Assembly (NCBI RefSeq): GCF_022049065.2
Contig: NZ_CP095743.1
Span: 3,301,001 to 3,365,000 of the forward strand
Direction: 5' to 3'
Source of the DNA: Niallia sp. Man26
Lineage (GTDB): Bacteria; Bacillota; Bacilli; Bacillales; Cytobacillaceae
DNA: 64,000 bases
Made by a program: the position numbers and the translations under genes. Every line of letters begins with the position of its first letter. Within the stretch, counting starts at the first letter, position 1. Of the stretch, positions 55,341-64,000 are shown one piece after another. Under the pieces are notes generated by a model. The model did no database searches. It was given only the letters and a program-made list of their open reading frames with translations, and was not told where the DNA came from.

Positions 55341-56486
55341 TTAAGTAGTTTTTATTGGAACATTAATCATAACAAGTGTTCCTGATCCAATTTTAGAGTC
55401 AATTGATAATTCCCCTTCAAGCAGCTCTACTCTCTCTCTCATCCCAATTAACCCAAAGGATTCTTGCTTTTTAACCGTCTTATCAAACCCTTTGCCGTCA
55501 TCCTTGATGACTACGATTACTTGATCGCGTCTCATCTCTATTTTTACAAGGATTGTCTTTGCTTCTGCATGCTTCAACGCATTCTGAACGGATTCTTGAA
55601 TAAGCCGGAACAATGCTACTTCATATTTGCCTGGCAGCCTTATTTCCTTGCCTATTGTTGAAAAGCTGATACTAGCTGTTTGATAATACTCTTCTGTTGT
55701 CTTTAAATATTTTTTTAATGTAGGAACAAGACCTAAATCATCCAAAGCCATCGGGCGAAGGTCATAGATGATTCGTCTCACTTCATACAGAGCACTGCGG
55801 ACCATCAGCTTAAGATTTTTAATCTCTTCAAATGCTTCTTGTGCACCATGTTCCTTATATATTCTTTCAATTAGATCAGAGCGCATCATAACGTTTGCCA
55901 TCATTTGAGCGGGACCGTCATGAATTTCCCTTGAAAGCCGCTTTCGCTCCTCTTCCTGGGCTCCGATTATTTTTAGGCCAAAGTCCTGCTTTTGTTTTGC
56001 ATCCTCAAGGACTTCCCCTACCTGCTTCAAATCACTGATTAAGTATTTCATTACAACGGTAATTTGGGTGACAAGATGATCGGCCCTTTCAATTGTCTCG
56101 TCAAGCCCAATGAGCCTTCTCTCAATATCGTCGCGCCTTTCACGATATTGTTTTTCCAGATGTCTGTTCATGCTGAGGTCCATTTGCAGGCTGTGCGCCT
56201 TTTCATACGCCTCACGCACTTCAAGCTCGGAGTACTCATTGAAATGCTTGCTTACTTCTGACAAGCGTTTCCTTGCAAAGCGGGATTGCGCCTCGAGCTT
56301 ATCTCCTTCTTCAATTGTTTGCAGGACTAGATTTCTTATTTCTTTTAGCTCTTCTGTCAGCTTCTCATAATCCTTTCGACACTGTTCTCCAATGCGAAAT
56401 ATTTCATCCTTGCTGGAGCTGACAGTCTCAACCATTTTTTCTAATATGAAATCTAGTGTTTTCGTATCAAATTTCCTTATTATCAT
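55341..56486 (-). CDS. degS: DegS sensor kinase
   Basis: 381-residue soluble histidine kinase. A long coiled-coil sensor region (1-180), then HisKA_3 with the phospho-His in RKRLSREIHDGPAQMMANV, and the HATPase with IVVIKDDGKGFD and FGLIGMRERVELLEG. The start at 56486 has GGAGG 10 nt upstream; 15 residues of the longer frame are unlike DegS. Confidence 0.95.
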   Translation of the reverse strand: MIIRKFDTKTLDFILEKMVETVSSSKDEIFRIGEQCRKDYEKLTEELKEIRNLVLQTIEEGDKLEAQSRFARKRLSEVSKHFNEYSELEVREAYEKAHSLQMDLSMNRHLEKQYRERRDDIERRLIGLDETIERADHLVTQITVVMKYLISDLKQVGEVLEDAKQKQDFGLKIIGAQEEERKRLSREIHDGPAQMMANVMMRSDLIERIYKEHGAQEAFEEIKNLKLMVRSALYEVRRIIYDLRPMALDDLGLVPTLKKYLKTTEEYYQTASISFSTIGKEIRLPGKYEVALFRLIQESVQNALKHAEAKTILVKIEMRRDQVIVVIKDDGKGFDKTVKKQESFGLIGMRERVELLEGELSIDSKIGSGTLVMINVPIKTT

Positions 56487-56862
56487 ATTATATAATTCCT
56501 CCAAAAAGGCTGAAAACCCTTCCTGTATCAAATCTTATTTTAGCGTGAAAGTAGAAAATATGTATAATTTCATGGTTAAATATTATAAAATCGTTATTTC
56601 GACATATATATTACCCAATAAGAGTGATACTAATTACCTATTTAAGAAAATTTTAAGGATTTTATTTTATCATATACAAATGTCCTTTGCCCTATTCTGC
56701 CATCTTACGTCAATACAGCCAATCCGTGGCAATTCTGTATTTACGTTTAAATCACGTTAAATCCGCTTTTTTTGCAAGGGACTTTTTGGGCATGGAGTTT
56801 TACTTATTATAACATGGAGATATCGGACTAATATTAAAATTCTGTTACAAACACATCAACAA
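56487..56862. other. Intergenic region upstream of degS and yvyE
   Basis: About 375 bp with no gene seen. A CCGATAT on the minus strand (56827-56821 region) has no TAAA at SigD spacing. Confidence 0.45.
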
Positions 56863-56891
56863 TTGAAGAATGAAGAATGTCGAATTATAAT
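56863..56891 (+). promoter_or_regulatory. SigA promoter of yvyE
   Basis: TTGAAG (56863-56868), 17 nt, TATAAT (56886-56891). The start codon is 86 bp downstream. Confidence 0.75.
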
Positions 56892-56976
56892 GAAATAAGG
56901 CTATAAAATATTATATTCTTATTCGTTCGTTATAACAAACATTTTATGAGTTTTTTATTAGAAAGGAGCGATTTGA

Positions 56977-57609
56977 ATGCTTCCTTGCTACCATACTGTA
57001 AAAGGCTATGGAGAACATGAGATCATCATACAGAAATCGCGCTTCATCGCACATGTCTGCAGAGCTACTAGTGAAGAAGAAGCACAAGCGTTTATTATAG
57101 ATATTAAAAAAAAGCATAAAGATGCAACCCATAACTGTTCAGCTTATTTAATCGGTGAAAATGACCAAATTCAAAAGGCAAATGACGATGGAGAGCCAAG
57201 CGGTACAGCCGGAGTCCCGATTTTAGAAGTGCTGAAAAAAAGGAAGCTGAAAGATACAGCAGTTGTCGTAACACGCTACTTTGGGGGAGTTAAGCTTGGT
57301 GCCGGCGGTCTTATCCGTGCATACGGAAAATCAGCCTCTGAAGGCATCACAGCAACTGGTGTTGTAGAGAGAAAATTAATGACAGTAATAGGTGTTACTA
57401 TCGACTATACTTTCCTCGGAAAAATAGAAAATGAATTAAGATCCTCCCCTTATCAATTGAAGGAAATCCACTATTTAGAGGCAGTAGAGATTGATGTGTA
57501 TGTTGAAACAGAAAATATTGAATCATACAAGGATTGGATGACAGAATTAACGAATGGCCAGGGCATACTAACAGAAAAAGAAGCTGTCTATCTCGAATCC
57601 CTCATATGA
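56977..57609 (+). CDS. yvyE: YigZ-family protein (YvyE)
   Basis: 210-residue UPF0029/YigZ (IMPACT N-terminal-like) protein. Signatures are IIQKSRFIAHVCRATSEEEA, HNCSAYLIGE and DDGEPSGTAGVPILEVL plus VVVTRYFGGVKLGAGGLIRAYG. Its role is poorly known, with a link to translation or ribosomes. AAAGGAG is before the ATG. It is divergent from degS as in B. subtilis. Confidence 0.95.
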   Translation: MLPCYHTVKGYGEHEIIIQKSRFIAHVCRATSEEEAQAFIIDIKKKHKDATHNCSAYLIGENDQIQKANDDGEPSGTAGVPILEVLKKRKLKDTAVVVTRYFGGVKLGAGGLIRAYGKSASEGITATGVVERKLMTVIGVTIDYTFLGKIENELRSSPYQLKEIHYLEAVEIDVYVETENIESYKDWMTELTNGQGILTEKEAVYLESLI

Positions 57610-57742
57610 ATATTTTCCCTTTTCTTATTAAATTATTCCTTAATAAGAAATAAAACACTAGTTATTAATATGAGATGAGATAGTAAGATAAGAATAATGG
57701 CTATAAATAGTTTCTAAAATCAACACTTTAAAGGAGAAACCA

Positions 57743-58891
57743 ATGGCATCAAATAGAGAATCTTATGTAAACCATAATAAAAAGAAGCGAAAGAGAAAGA
57801 AAATCCTAACCTTCATTCTAGTACCATTACTGGTGATTGCCGCAAGTGGCATTGGCTATGGCGCATTCCTCTATACAAAGGCAAAATCAGTGGTAGAAGA
57901 CTCCTACCAGCCGATTGACAGAGAATCTTCTCTCCGTGATGCGGCAGTAGACCCTGATATAGATGATATATCGATTCTGTTTATCGGTGTCGATGACAGT
58001 GAAAAACGTTCGTCATCATCTGGAACGACGAGATCCCGTTCAGATGCATTAATGCTTGCAACATTGAATGAAAAAGAAAAATCAGTCAAGCTATTGAGCA
58101 TTCCCCGTGATTCCTATGTTTATATCCCTGAAAGAGGCTATAACGACAAAATCACACATGCCCATTACTTTGGCGGTGTAACATCGACCATTGAAACAGT
58201 AGAGAACTTATTGGATGTACCTGTAGATTATTACGCAAAAATGAACTTTGATGCTTTCATGGATGTTGTTGAAGCACTTGGCGGCATTGAAGTTGACGTT
58301 CCTGTAACATTTACAGAGCAAAACTCGAAAGACCAAAAAGGTGAAAATGCTATTCATTTAGAAAAAGGCTTACAGACTCTTAATGGTGAAGAAGCGTTAG
58401 CACTAGCTAGAACACGAAAAATCGACAATGACATTGAACGCGGGAAACGCCAGCAATTGATTATGAAGGCAATTATGGATAAAGCTGTTTCCGCTCAAGC
58501 TATTACAAAGTATTCCAAGCTAATGGAGGCTGTCGGCGATAACATGACAACAGACCTTTCATTCAGCAATATTCAGTCCCTTCTGGCATATGCGACAGCT
58601 GAAAACGGCCTGCAAGTGGAAAGCTTGACTTTAACTGGCTCTGACGGCAACGTAGATGGTGCATATGTGTACCAGTTAGACCCAACAGCATTGGAAGAAA
58701 CAAAAGCAATCCTGCAGGAGCATCTAGGAATTAAAGATGATATAAACAGCAGTGATGACACAACAACGGATACTACTGGTTCTTCTGATACTTCTACAGA
58801 CAGCACTACTGGAACGACGGACAGCACAGGCACATCAACGACGGATTCGACATATAATGAATCCACAACAGATACAACGACAACTAATTAA
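57743..58891 (+). CDS. tagV: LCP-family wall teichoic acid ligase (TagV-type)
   Basis: 382-residue LytR-CpsA-Psr enzyme that transfers wall teichoic acid or similar polymers from lipid carrier to peptidoglycan. The basic N terminus (KKKRKRKK) and one membrane helix (about 22-42) precede the LCP domain (80-300): RSRSDALMLATL, LLSIPRDSYVYIP and ALARTRKIDNDIERGKRQQ carry the Arg/Asp site. Residues 335-382 are almost only Thr, Ser, Asp and Gly, an unusual low-complexity tail. In B. subtilis yvhJ (tagV) also lies between yvyE and tagO. Confidence 0.9.
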   Translation: MASNRESYVNHNKKKRKRKKILTFILVPLLVIAASGIGYGAFLYTKAKSVVEDSYQPIDRESSLRDAAVDPDIDDISILFIGVDDSEKRSSSSGTTRSRSDALMLATLNEKEKSVKLLSIPRDSYVYIPERGYNDKITHAHYFGGVTSTIETVENLLDVPVDYYAKMNFDAFMDVVEALGGIEVDVPVTFTEQNSKDQKGENAIHLEKGLQTLNGEEALALARTRKIDNDIERGKRQQLIMKAIMDKAVSAQAITKYSKLMEAVGDNMTTDLSFSNIQSLLAYATAENGLQVESLTLTGSDGNVDGAYVYQLDPTALEETKAILQEHLGIKDDINSSDDTTTDTTGSSDTSTDSTTGTTDSTGTSTTDSTYNESTTDTTTTN

Positions 58892-58906
58892 ATGTCATAA
58901 AAAGGA

Positions 58907-58932
58907 CGATGGGACAAGCTTCCCATCGTCTT
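58907..58932 (+). terminator. Terminator of tagV
   Basis: Stem GACGATGGGA/TCCCATCGTC followed by TTTTTTT. Confidence 0.9.
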
Positions 58933-59015
58933 TTTTATTGTTTCCCCTATAAAATGGCTAGTTTTTGTAAATACTATTGATGCCATAAAAACTATCACGA
59001 ACGAGGGAAACATCG

Positions 59016-59150
59016 ATGATTAAATCAGTTTGGTCATTAATTAATTATGCGCTCGAAAGGCCGCTGTGGTCGGAACATGATTCATTTTTGATGGATGATG
59101 AAGAGGACGAACTTCCAGTGCTTGAGAGCATTACAGATGATGATTTGTAA
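59016..59150 (+). CDS. Small acidic protein of unknown function
   Basis: 44-residue ORF with GAGGGA 8 nt before the ATG and a terminator directly behind it. The N-terminal half is amphipathic (MIKSVWSLINYALERPLWSE), the rest strongly acidic (DDEEDELPVLESITDDDL). No family was recognised. The isolated monocistronic layout with its own terminator supports a real gene. Confidence 0.55.
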   Translation: MIKSVWSLINYALERPLWSEHDSFLMDDEEDELPVLESITDDDL

Positions 59151-59162
59151 TTAGTAATCGTC

Positions 59163-59195
59163 AAAAAAAAGCTTACCCATTGGTAAGCTTTTTTT
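59163..59195. terminator. Bidirectional terminator, small ORF and tagO
   Basis: Stem AAAAAGCTTACC/GGTAAGCTTTTTTT between convergent genes. Confidence 0.9.
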
Positions 59196-59204
59196 GATTC
59201 TGCT

Positions 59205-60266
59205 TTAACGCTCTTTATCTGCTGCATATCGTATATCGTTTATGAATTTAAGGATAGGCTTATAATTCTTGCCGACAAGCCCTATCTTTTCGACAAATAA
59301 CTCTATAATCAGCAGCACTGTCGCAATCAGGAGAATAGCTCCCCACACCTTCGCTTGTGAGAAGATGACAGCAACTAATCCAAAGAATGTCGCCATTGCA
59401 TAAATCACGATAACCGTCTGTCTATGTGTGAAGCCGATATTAAGCAGACAGTGATGAAGATGGGATTTATCAGGTGCAGATAAAGGCTGCTTGTTAATAA
59501 GCCTGCGGATAATTGCAAAAAACGTGTCTGAAATCGGTACACCTAAGATGATCACTGGAATGACGAACGAGATTAATGTAACGTTTTTAAAGCCTAGCAA
59601 GGACATAACAGCGATTATATATCCGAGGAATAATGCACCTGTATCACCCATAAAGATTTTCGCCGGATAAAAGTTAAAGAACAAAAATCCTAATGTACTT
59701 GCAAGCACAATTGATGAAATGGCGATAACATAACCATTGCCCATAATCATCGCCATCCCAGTAATCGTGAACAAGGCGATGGAGGAAACTCCTGCAGCTA
59801 GTCCATCCAGACCATCAATTAAATTAATCGCATTCGTAATTCCGACGATCCAAAGAATCGTAATTGGAACATCGAGGAACCCAAACTCAATTTGACCCCC
59901 GAACGGCAAGTTGATGAATTCAACTTGTACGCCGCCCCACACAACCACAACTACCGCTGCTAATGTTTGCGTCAAAAATTTAATCTTGGCAGACAGATTA
60001 TAAATATCATCTAATATGCCTGTGATGATAATGATTGTGCTTCCGATTAAAATCGGGAAATGATAATCTTTATTCGGATTGATAATTAAAGCTCCGATAA
60101 TGAAGCTGATATATATTGCTAAACCGCCCATACGGGGCATAATTTTCTGATGTACTTTACGTTGTTCTGGTTTATCTACTGCTCCTAATTTAAATGCCAG
60201 TTTTTTCACTAAAGGAGTAAGTATGATGGATCCAAAAAAACATGTAATAAGTATTATATAAATCAT
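59205..60266 (-). CDS. tagO: TagO, undecaprenyl-phosphate GlcNAc-1-phosphate transferase
   Basis: 353-residue multipass enzyme, first step of wall teichoic acid synthesis. Signatures are GGLAIYISFIIGALII, the catalytic NAINLIDGLDGLAAGV and MGDTGALFLGYI, and DKSHLHHCLLNIGF. About ten helices. It is the only tag gene on its own transcript here. Confidence 0.96.
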   Translation of the reverse strand: MIYIILITCFFGSIILTPLVKKLAFKLGAVDKPEQRKVHQKIMPRMGGLAIYISFIIGALIINPNKDYHFPILIGSTIIIITGILDDIYNLSAKIKFLTQTLAAVVVVVWGGVQVEFINLPFGGQIEFGFLDVPITILWIVGITNAINLIDGLDGLAAGVSSIALFTITGMAMIMGNGYVIAISSIVLASTLGFLFFNFYPAKIFMGDTGALFLGYIIAVMSLLGFKNVTLISFVIPVIILGVPISDTFFAIIRRLINKQPLSAPDKSHLHHCLLNIGFTHRQTVIVIYAMATFFGLVAVIFSQAKVWGAILLIATVLLIIELFVEKIGLVGKNYKPILKFINDIRYAADKER

Positions 60267-60562
60267 AAGATCCTCCCCAATGCCCCTTTAAATATTAGGC
60301 ATCTGCGCTTTCTTCTTAAGCTTATATTTTCAAAAATGATTATAGCATATTTCATCTTAATAAATCTTGTTTAAATCTTCATGATAGTTTACATTTAAAT
60401 TACAATTTGTTAAAACCCTTTATAAATATATAATATAAGACGTAGTATCACAAGAAAAAGTTGCACTGTTTACTTATAATATGGACATAAAATCTCCATC
60501 TTAATGCTATTTCCCCGCTTTTCTCTATTGCCAATCATTCCTTACCTTTACAATTGCAATAA
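60267..60562. other. Intergenic region upstream of tagO
   Basis: About 295 bp, AT-rich. A promoter for tagO must lie here. No gene was seen. Confidence 0.4.
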
Positions 60563-60566
60563 AAAA

Positions 60567-60615
60567 CAGCATCCAAGCGAGGCTGACCGAACAACAAAGC
60601 CTCTTTTGGATGCTG
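60567..60615 (-). terminator. Two-part hairpin terminator of tagH
   Basis: Outer stem CAGCATCCAA/TTGGATGCTG and inner stem AGGCT/AGCCT; followed by TTTTTT on the minus strand. Confidence 0.8.
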
Positions 60616-60622
60616 CATATAA

Positions 60623-61432
60623 TTAGCTGTGTACTGTTTCTTTCTCTTCACTTCGTTCTTTAAAAGCATTTTCCCTGTACTGCTTCTTCTCTTTATTGGA
60701 CATCTTTTTATAATCGTCCATAAATTTTTCGTAAGCTGGGATAACGTCTTTAATGCTGCCTTCCATTTTTACCTTGCCAAATTCAAGCCAAATCGCTTTT
60801 TCACAGAATTTCTTCATTTGGCCGATAGAGTGGCTGACAAAGAACATCGTTTTGCCGCGTTCCTTAAATTCTTGCATTTTTTCCAAACATTTCTCGCCAA
60901 ATGCCTTATCCCCTACTGACAAAGCTTCATCAATAATAAGGACATCTGGATCTGTATGAACAGATATTGCAAAACCAAGACGAGAACGCATCCCGCTGCT
61001 GTAGGATTTAACTGGCTGATCAATGAACTTGCCGAGCTCCGCAAAATCGATGATATCCGGCTCAAGAGCCTTAATCTTTTCTTTGCTGAAGCCGAGCATT
61101 AAGCACTTCAGCTCAATGTTTTCCCTACCTGTCAGCTGATTATTAAGCCCTGCTGCAACAGCAATCAAGGAAGCCTGTCCATCTATTTCAACAGTCCCGC
61201 TCGTTTCTGGAACGATGCCTGCAATAATATTGGAAAGCGTCGACTTACCAGAACCGTTTATGCCGACAAAGCCGATCGTATCCCCTTTTTCCGCTTCAAA
61301 GCTAACATCTCGAAGAGCATAGAAAGGCTCGCCATAGCTTTTCGGCAAGAAAATATCCATCATTTTTTCCTTGTTGCTGCTGTATAGTTTATATCTTTTC
61401 GTCAAGTTCTTCACTACGACAGATTTTGTCAT
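60623..61432 (-). CDS. tagH: TagH, teichoic acid export ABC ATPase
   Basis: 269-residue ATPase of the polysaccharide/teichoic acid exporter. Walker A is GINGSGKSTLSN, the signature YSSGMRSRLGFAI and Walker B DVLIIDEALSVGD. It is the short form (as in staphylococcal TarH); B. subtilis TagH has a long C-terminal extension. Start at 61432 (MTKSVVVKN) follows GGAAGTGA; nine residues of the longer frame overlap the end of tagG. Confidence 0.92.
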   Translation of the reverse strand: MTKSVVVKNLTKRYKLYSSNKEKMMDIFLPKSYGEPFYALRDVSFEAEKGDTIGFVGINGSGKSTLSNIIAGIVPETSGTVEIDGQASLIAVAAGLNNQLTGRENIELKCLMLGFSKEKIKALEPDIIDFAELGKFIDQPVKSYSSGMRSRLGFAISVHTDPDVLIIDEALSVGDKAFGEKCLEKMQEFKERGKTMFFVSHSIGQMKKFCEKAIWLEFGKVKMEGSIKDVIPAYEKFMDDYKKMSNKEKKQYRENAFKERSEEKETVHS

Positions 61433-61445
61433 ACAATCACTTCCA

Positions 61446-62267
61446 TTATAAGAAATCAATAAAATGCCTTCTGAACCTTACATGTAAATAAGAACCTAGG
61501 AATAAGAAGACAAGCAGAATAGCCCAGAAATAAAGGGTTAACCAGCCATGCTCGATAAAGAACCAGCCTTCGCCTAAAAGCGAATAGCGGACACCTTCAA
61601 TCAAATAATAAAATGGATTCAGCTGCATTACAAATTGGAATGTTTCACCGAAGCGGTCCTGTAACGGCCAAAGAATCGGTGTAATATAAAGCAAAACCCT
61701 CATTAATGATTGAACGAGCATTTGAAAGTCCCTCACTATTGTTGAAATTGTCGATGTGATTAAGGACAAAGAAAATAAAAACAGAATTGTTGCTACCAAA
61801 AAGTATGGAAGCTGCAAATAGTATATGTTAATTGGTAATCCGATAAACTGAAAAATAATGATTGTCACAAGCATCAGCAGCAATTGCGGCATTAACTTCG
61901 ACAAAATCACATAGGATGGGATCGCACTTAACGGGAAGTTCATGCGAGAAACCATCTTCAGTCTTGTATAAATCGATTTCGAACCATGTGTTATTGACGG
62001 ATAAATAAAGAACCAGATGGTAATCCCTGCAAGCATCCATGGGAAGAACTCGTATGTTCCTCCACCAGCATATTCAATAGGATCCCTGTCTTGTACATAC
62101 CCGAAAACAAACCAATAAATTGCAATCTGAATAGCAGGGTTCAACAGTTCCCATAAGCTTCCCAAATAGTTATTGTTGTTGGCACTTTTCAGTTCATAGG
62201 CAGCCAATCTATTAATCAAATGAAAATTATCATATTGTTCTTTTATTACTTTAAACATTGAAACCAT
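61446..62267 (-). CDS. tagG: TagG, teichoic acid export ABC permease
   Basis: 273-residue ABC-2 type permease with six membrane helices. LAAYELKSANNNNYLGSLWELLNPAIQ at the N terminus and LNPFYYLIEGVRYSLLGEGW near the C terminus are conserved. It pairs with TagH. The start is either 62267 or 62258; both have weak Shine-Dalgarno sequences. Confidence 0.93.
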   Translation of the reverse strand: MVSMFKVIKEQYDNFHLINRLAAYELKSANNNNYLGSLWELLNPAIQIAIYWFVFGYVQDRDPIEYAGGGTYEFFPWMLAGITIWFFIYPSITHGSKSIYTRLKMVSRMNFPLSAIPSYVILSKLMPQLLLMLVTIIIFQFIGLPINIYYLQLPYFLVATILFLFSLSLITSTISTIVRDFQMLVQSLMRVLLYITPILWPLQDRFGETFQFVMQLNPFYYLIEGVRYSLLGEGWFFIEHGWLTLYFWAILLVFLFLGSYLHVRFRRHFIDFL

Positions 62268-62341
62268 GTAAACCTAACCCTTCTCTCATAAGCCAAATAG
62301 GACTAAATGGGCTTTTTAATGTAAGCTTAAGTAAGTTTGCT

Positions 62342-64000
62342 CTACTTAAGGAATACTTCTTCAACCACTCTCTTAGATGCTTCCCCATCTTCCAAATAAC
62401 AAAACGTATTATAGAACTCCTCGAACTGTTCGTTAAGAGGCTCTTTTTCCGCTTGGCGGATATATTCAATAACTTCATCCGTTGTTTTTGCTAATGGACC
62501 TGGTGCCTTTTGCTCAAAATCAAAGTAAAAGCCGCGAAGCTTGTCACGATATGTGTCAATATCATATACGTAGAAGATCATTGGTCTTCTTAAGTTACCG
62601 TAATCGAAGAATACGGAAGAATAATCAGTAATCAGCAAATCAGAAATCAAGTAAAGCTCCCTGATATCCTCATAATTCGAGAAGTCATAGGCAAAGCCTA
62701 CATATGGAGTAAGATCGAAGTTCTCTGCAACTAAATAGTGCATCCGTAAAACGACGATATAATCATCACCAAGCTCTTCTCTTAGCTGGTCAAGGTTTAA
62801 CTCTAAATCAAACTTATATTTTCCTTTTCCATAGAACTGATCATCACGCCATGTTGGTGCATAAAGGATAATTTTCTTATCCATCGGCAAGGCGAATTTC
62901 TCCTTAATGGCAGTGATATTATCCACATGATTATCATTAATCAACGCATCATTCCGCGGATAACCTGATTCAATCATCGTTCTGTCGAAATCGAAAGCTC
63001 TTGCAAAGATTTCGCTTGAATAAGCATTTGGTGATACAAGATAATCCCAGTTGCTTGCTTCTTTAAGGAAATTTCTTTTATATTTCTTTGTATTGGTTCC
63101 AGGCATATGCACTTCATCCATATCGGCAGCAAGTCGTTTCAGCGGTGTACCATGCCAAGTCTGCAAGTATGTTGTATTCTTTGGCTTTGGAATCCACAGC
63201 GGCAGACGGCTGTTGCTTACCCAATATTGAGCTCGCGCCATTCTGAAGAGCCATTTGATAGAGAATCTCGGCGTGATGTTAATGCCTCTGTCCTCAAAGT
63301 TTTGAATGAATCTTTTATCAACACTCCAGTACAGCTTATACTCCGGGTGGTTTTCTTTTAAATATTCATAAATCGCTCTTGGGCTGTCACTGTACTGTTT
63401 ACCCAAAAAGCTTTCAAATATGACTGTATTTTTGCTTGCTGGAAGCATGCCGAGCATTTTAAATGCAAGCTTAAAGAGCTTCTTCGCCTTTTTGCTTCGC
63501 TTAATACGCACAAGCTTGCCTTTAATTCTTGCTTTAAGCTCCATTTTTGCATTAAAATCAGCAACTTTAACAGAAAGATAATTGTTTTTCGCTGTTGATT
63601 TAAGCAATACTCTTTTTTTGCCGTACATCGTAGTAATACGAGTTCTTTGTCTTTTATATTTTGGATTAAAGGACACAAACTTTAATCTTGGGCTGAGTAT
63701 TTTTACTGTTTCGCCATTTTCTTCATACGTAAGCTCCAAATAGAAGCGATAATAGATAGCTTCTGACTGGAAAAGATATTGGCTCAAGTCAAGTTTGCCT
63801 TCAAAGCCGATTGTTTCGTAGTTATGGTCGGTACCGCCGTACATTTCCTGCAAGTCGCTTCGATGCTTGTTCTCAAGAGCAATATTATATACTTCCTCAT
63901 TGATATTATTCGTGATAATCAGCTTTTTTTCGACAGGCTGCTTTTGTGACTGCGGATTGAAGCCGTATCCAGAAATATGCACAAGACTACCGCTTGTGAG
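62342..64000 (-). CDS. tagF: TagF/TarL-type CDP-polyol phosphotransferase (partial at window edge)
   Basis: Teichoic acid polymerase or primase. The frame is open to the window end, so the N terminus is missing; 552 residues are visible. The CDP-glycerol glycerophosphotransferase domain has TVIFESFLGKQYSDSPRAIY, TYLQTWHGTPLKRLA, YPRNDAL, YAPTWRDDQF, VVLRMHYLV and LLITDYSSVFFDYGNLRRPMIF. Poly-glycerol or ribitol phosphate specificity cannot be decided. Genes tagG and tagH follow. Confidence 0.88.
   Translation of the reverse strand, partial: LTSGSLVHISGYGFNPQSQKQPVEKKLIITNNINEEVYNIALENKHRSDLQEMYGGTDHNYETIGFEGKLDLSQYLFQSEAIYYRFYLELTYEENGETVKILSPRLKFVSFNPKYKRQRTRITTMYGKKRVLLKSTAKNNYLSVKVADFNAKMELKARIKGKLVRIKRSKKAKKLFKLAFKMLGMLPASKNTVIFESFLGKQYSDSPRAIYEYLKENHPEYKLYWSVDKRFIQNFEDRGINITPRFSIKWLFRMARAQYWVSNSRLPLWIPKPKNTTYLQTWHGTPLKRLAADMDEVHMPGTNTKKYKRNFLKEASNWDYLVSPNAYSSEIFARAFDFDRTMIESGYPRNDALINDNHVDNITAIKEKFALPMDKKIILYAPTWRDDQFYGKGKYKFDLELNLDQLREELGDDYIVVLRMHYLVAENFDLTPYVGFAYDFSNYEDIRELYLISDLLITDYSSVFFDYGNLRRPMIFYVYDIDTYRDKLRGFYFDFEQKAPGPLAKTTDEVIEYIRQAEKEPLNEQFEEFYNTFCYLEDGEASKRVVEEVFLK

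Noticed and set aside
56821..56827. CCGATAT as a SigD promoter for degS
   Set aside because: No TAAA at 14-16 nt and it lies over 300 bp from the degS start.

Overview
The window is a low-GC Firmicutes chromosome segment. Most of it follows the Bacillus subtilis secA/flagellin/comF/degSU/tagO neighbourhood (uppP, prfB, secA, hpf, fliT-fliS-fliD-flaG, hag, csrA-fliW-yviE-flgL-flgK-flgN-flgM-yvyF, comFC-comFA, degV, degU-degS, yvyE, tagV, tagO, teichoic acid genes). The organism is a flagellated, spore-former-type member of the Bacillaceae with wall teichoic acid. The genus cannot be fixed from sequence alone. No rRNA, tRNA, insertion sequence or CRISPR array was seen.

Region 1 (1-20 kb) carries a DsbA-like oxidoreductase, an orphan holin, minJ, a pentose-phosphate operon, an aldo/keto reductase and MFS exporter with a divergent HxlR-type regulator, ctpB, a manganese catalase, a Cd/Zn efflux ATPase with its CzrA-type repressor, an EnvC/PcsB-like M23 protein next to ftsX-ftsE, yvjA and uppP. 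In B. subtilis ftsEX, ctpB and minJ lie close together. Here metabolic and stress genes separate them. The pentose-phosphate operon is rpiB, then a protein that aligns with 6-phosphofructokinase but has lost all its catalytic motifs, then tkt. GTACGTAC palindromes sit in its promoter.

Region 2 (20-31 kb) has a three-gene membrane glycosylation module (GT-C type protein, GtrA, GtrB-type GT2), prfB with the programmed +1 frameshift, secA, a small zinc-ribbon protein, hpf, and an isolated glgC preceded by a 36-codon acidic ORF.

Region 3 (31-50.5 kb) is the late flagellar region. It encodes the filament cap and chaperones, FlaG, three large glycosyltransferases, four flagellins ordered A-B-(GT2)-B-A as two pairs of identical proteins, a decayed fifth flagellin 3' end, and csrA/fliW/flgL/flgK/flgN/flgM. 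SigD promoters (TAAA-N15/16-CCGATAW type) precede each flagellin, fliD, flaG and flgM. Every flagellin leader has the same CsrA-type GGA hairpin plus a GGA-containing Shine-Dalgarno, so the CsrA/FliW switch probably controls all four. One glycosyltransferase is a GT4/TagF-like fusion, which raises the possibility of polyol-phosphate modification of flagella.

Region 4 (50.5-64 kb) holds yvyF, comFC and comFA without comFB, degV, an Sda-like 43-residue ORF, degU-degS, yvyE, an LCP ligase (tagV), a small acidic ORF, tagO, tagH, tagG and a TagF-type polymerase cut by the window edge.

Start codons were moved from the longest frame to the Shine-Dalgarno-supported codon where stated. Identity comparisons are by eye.
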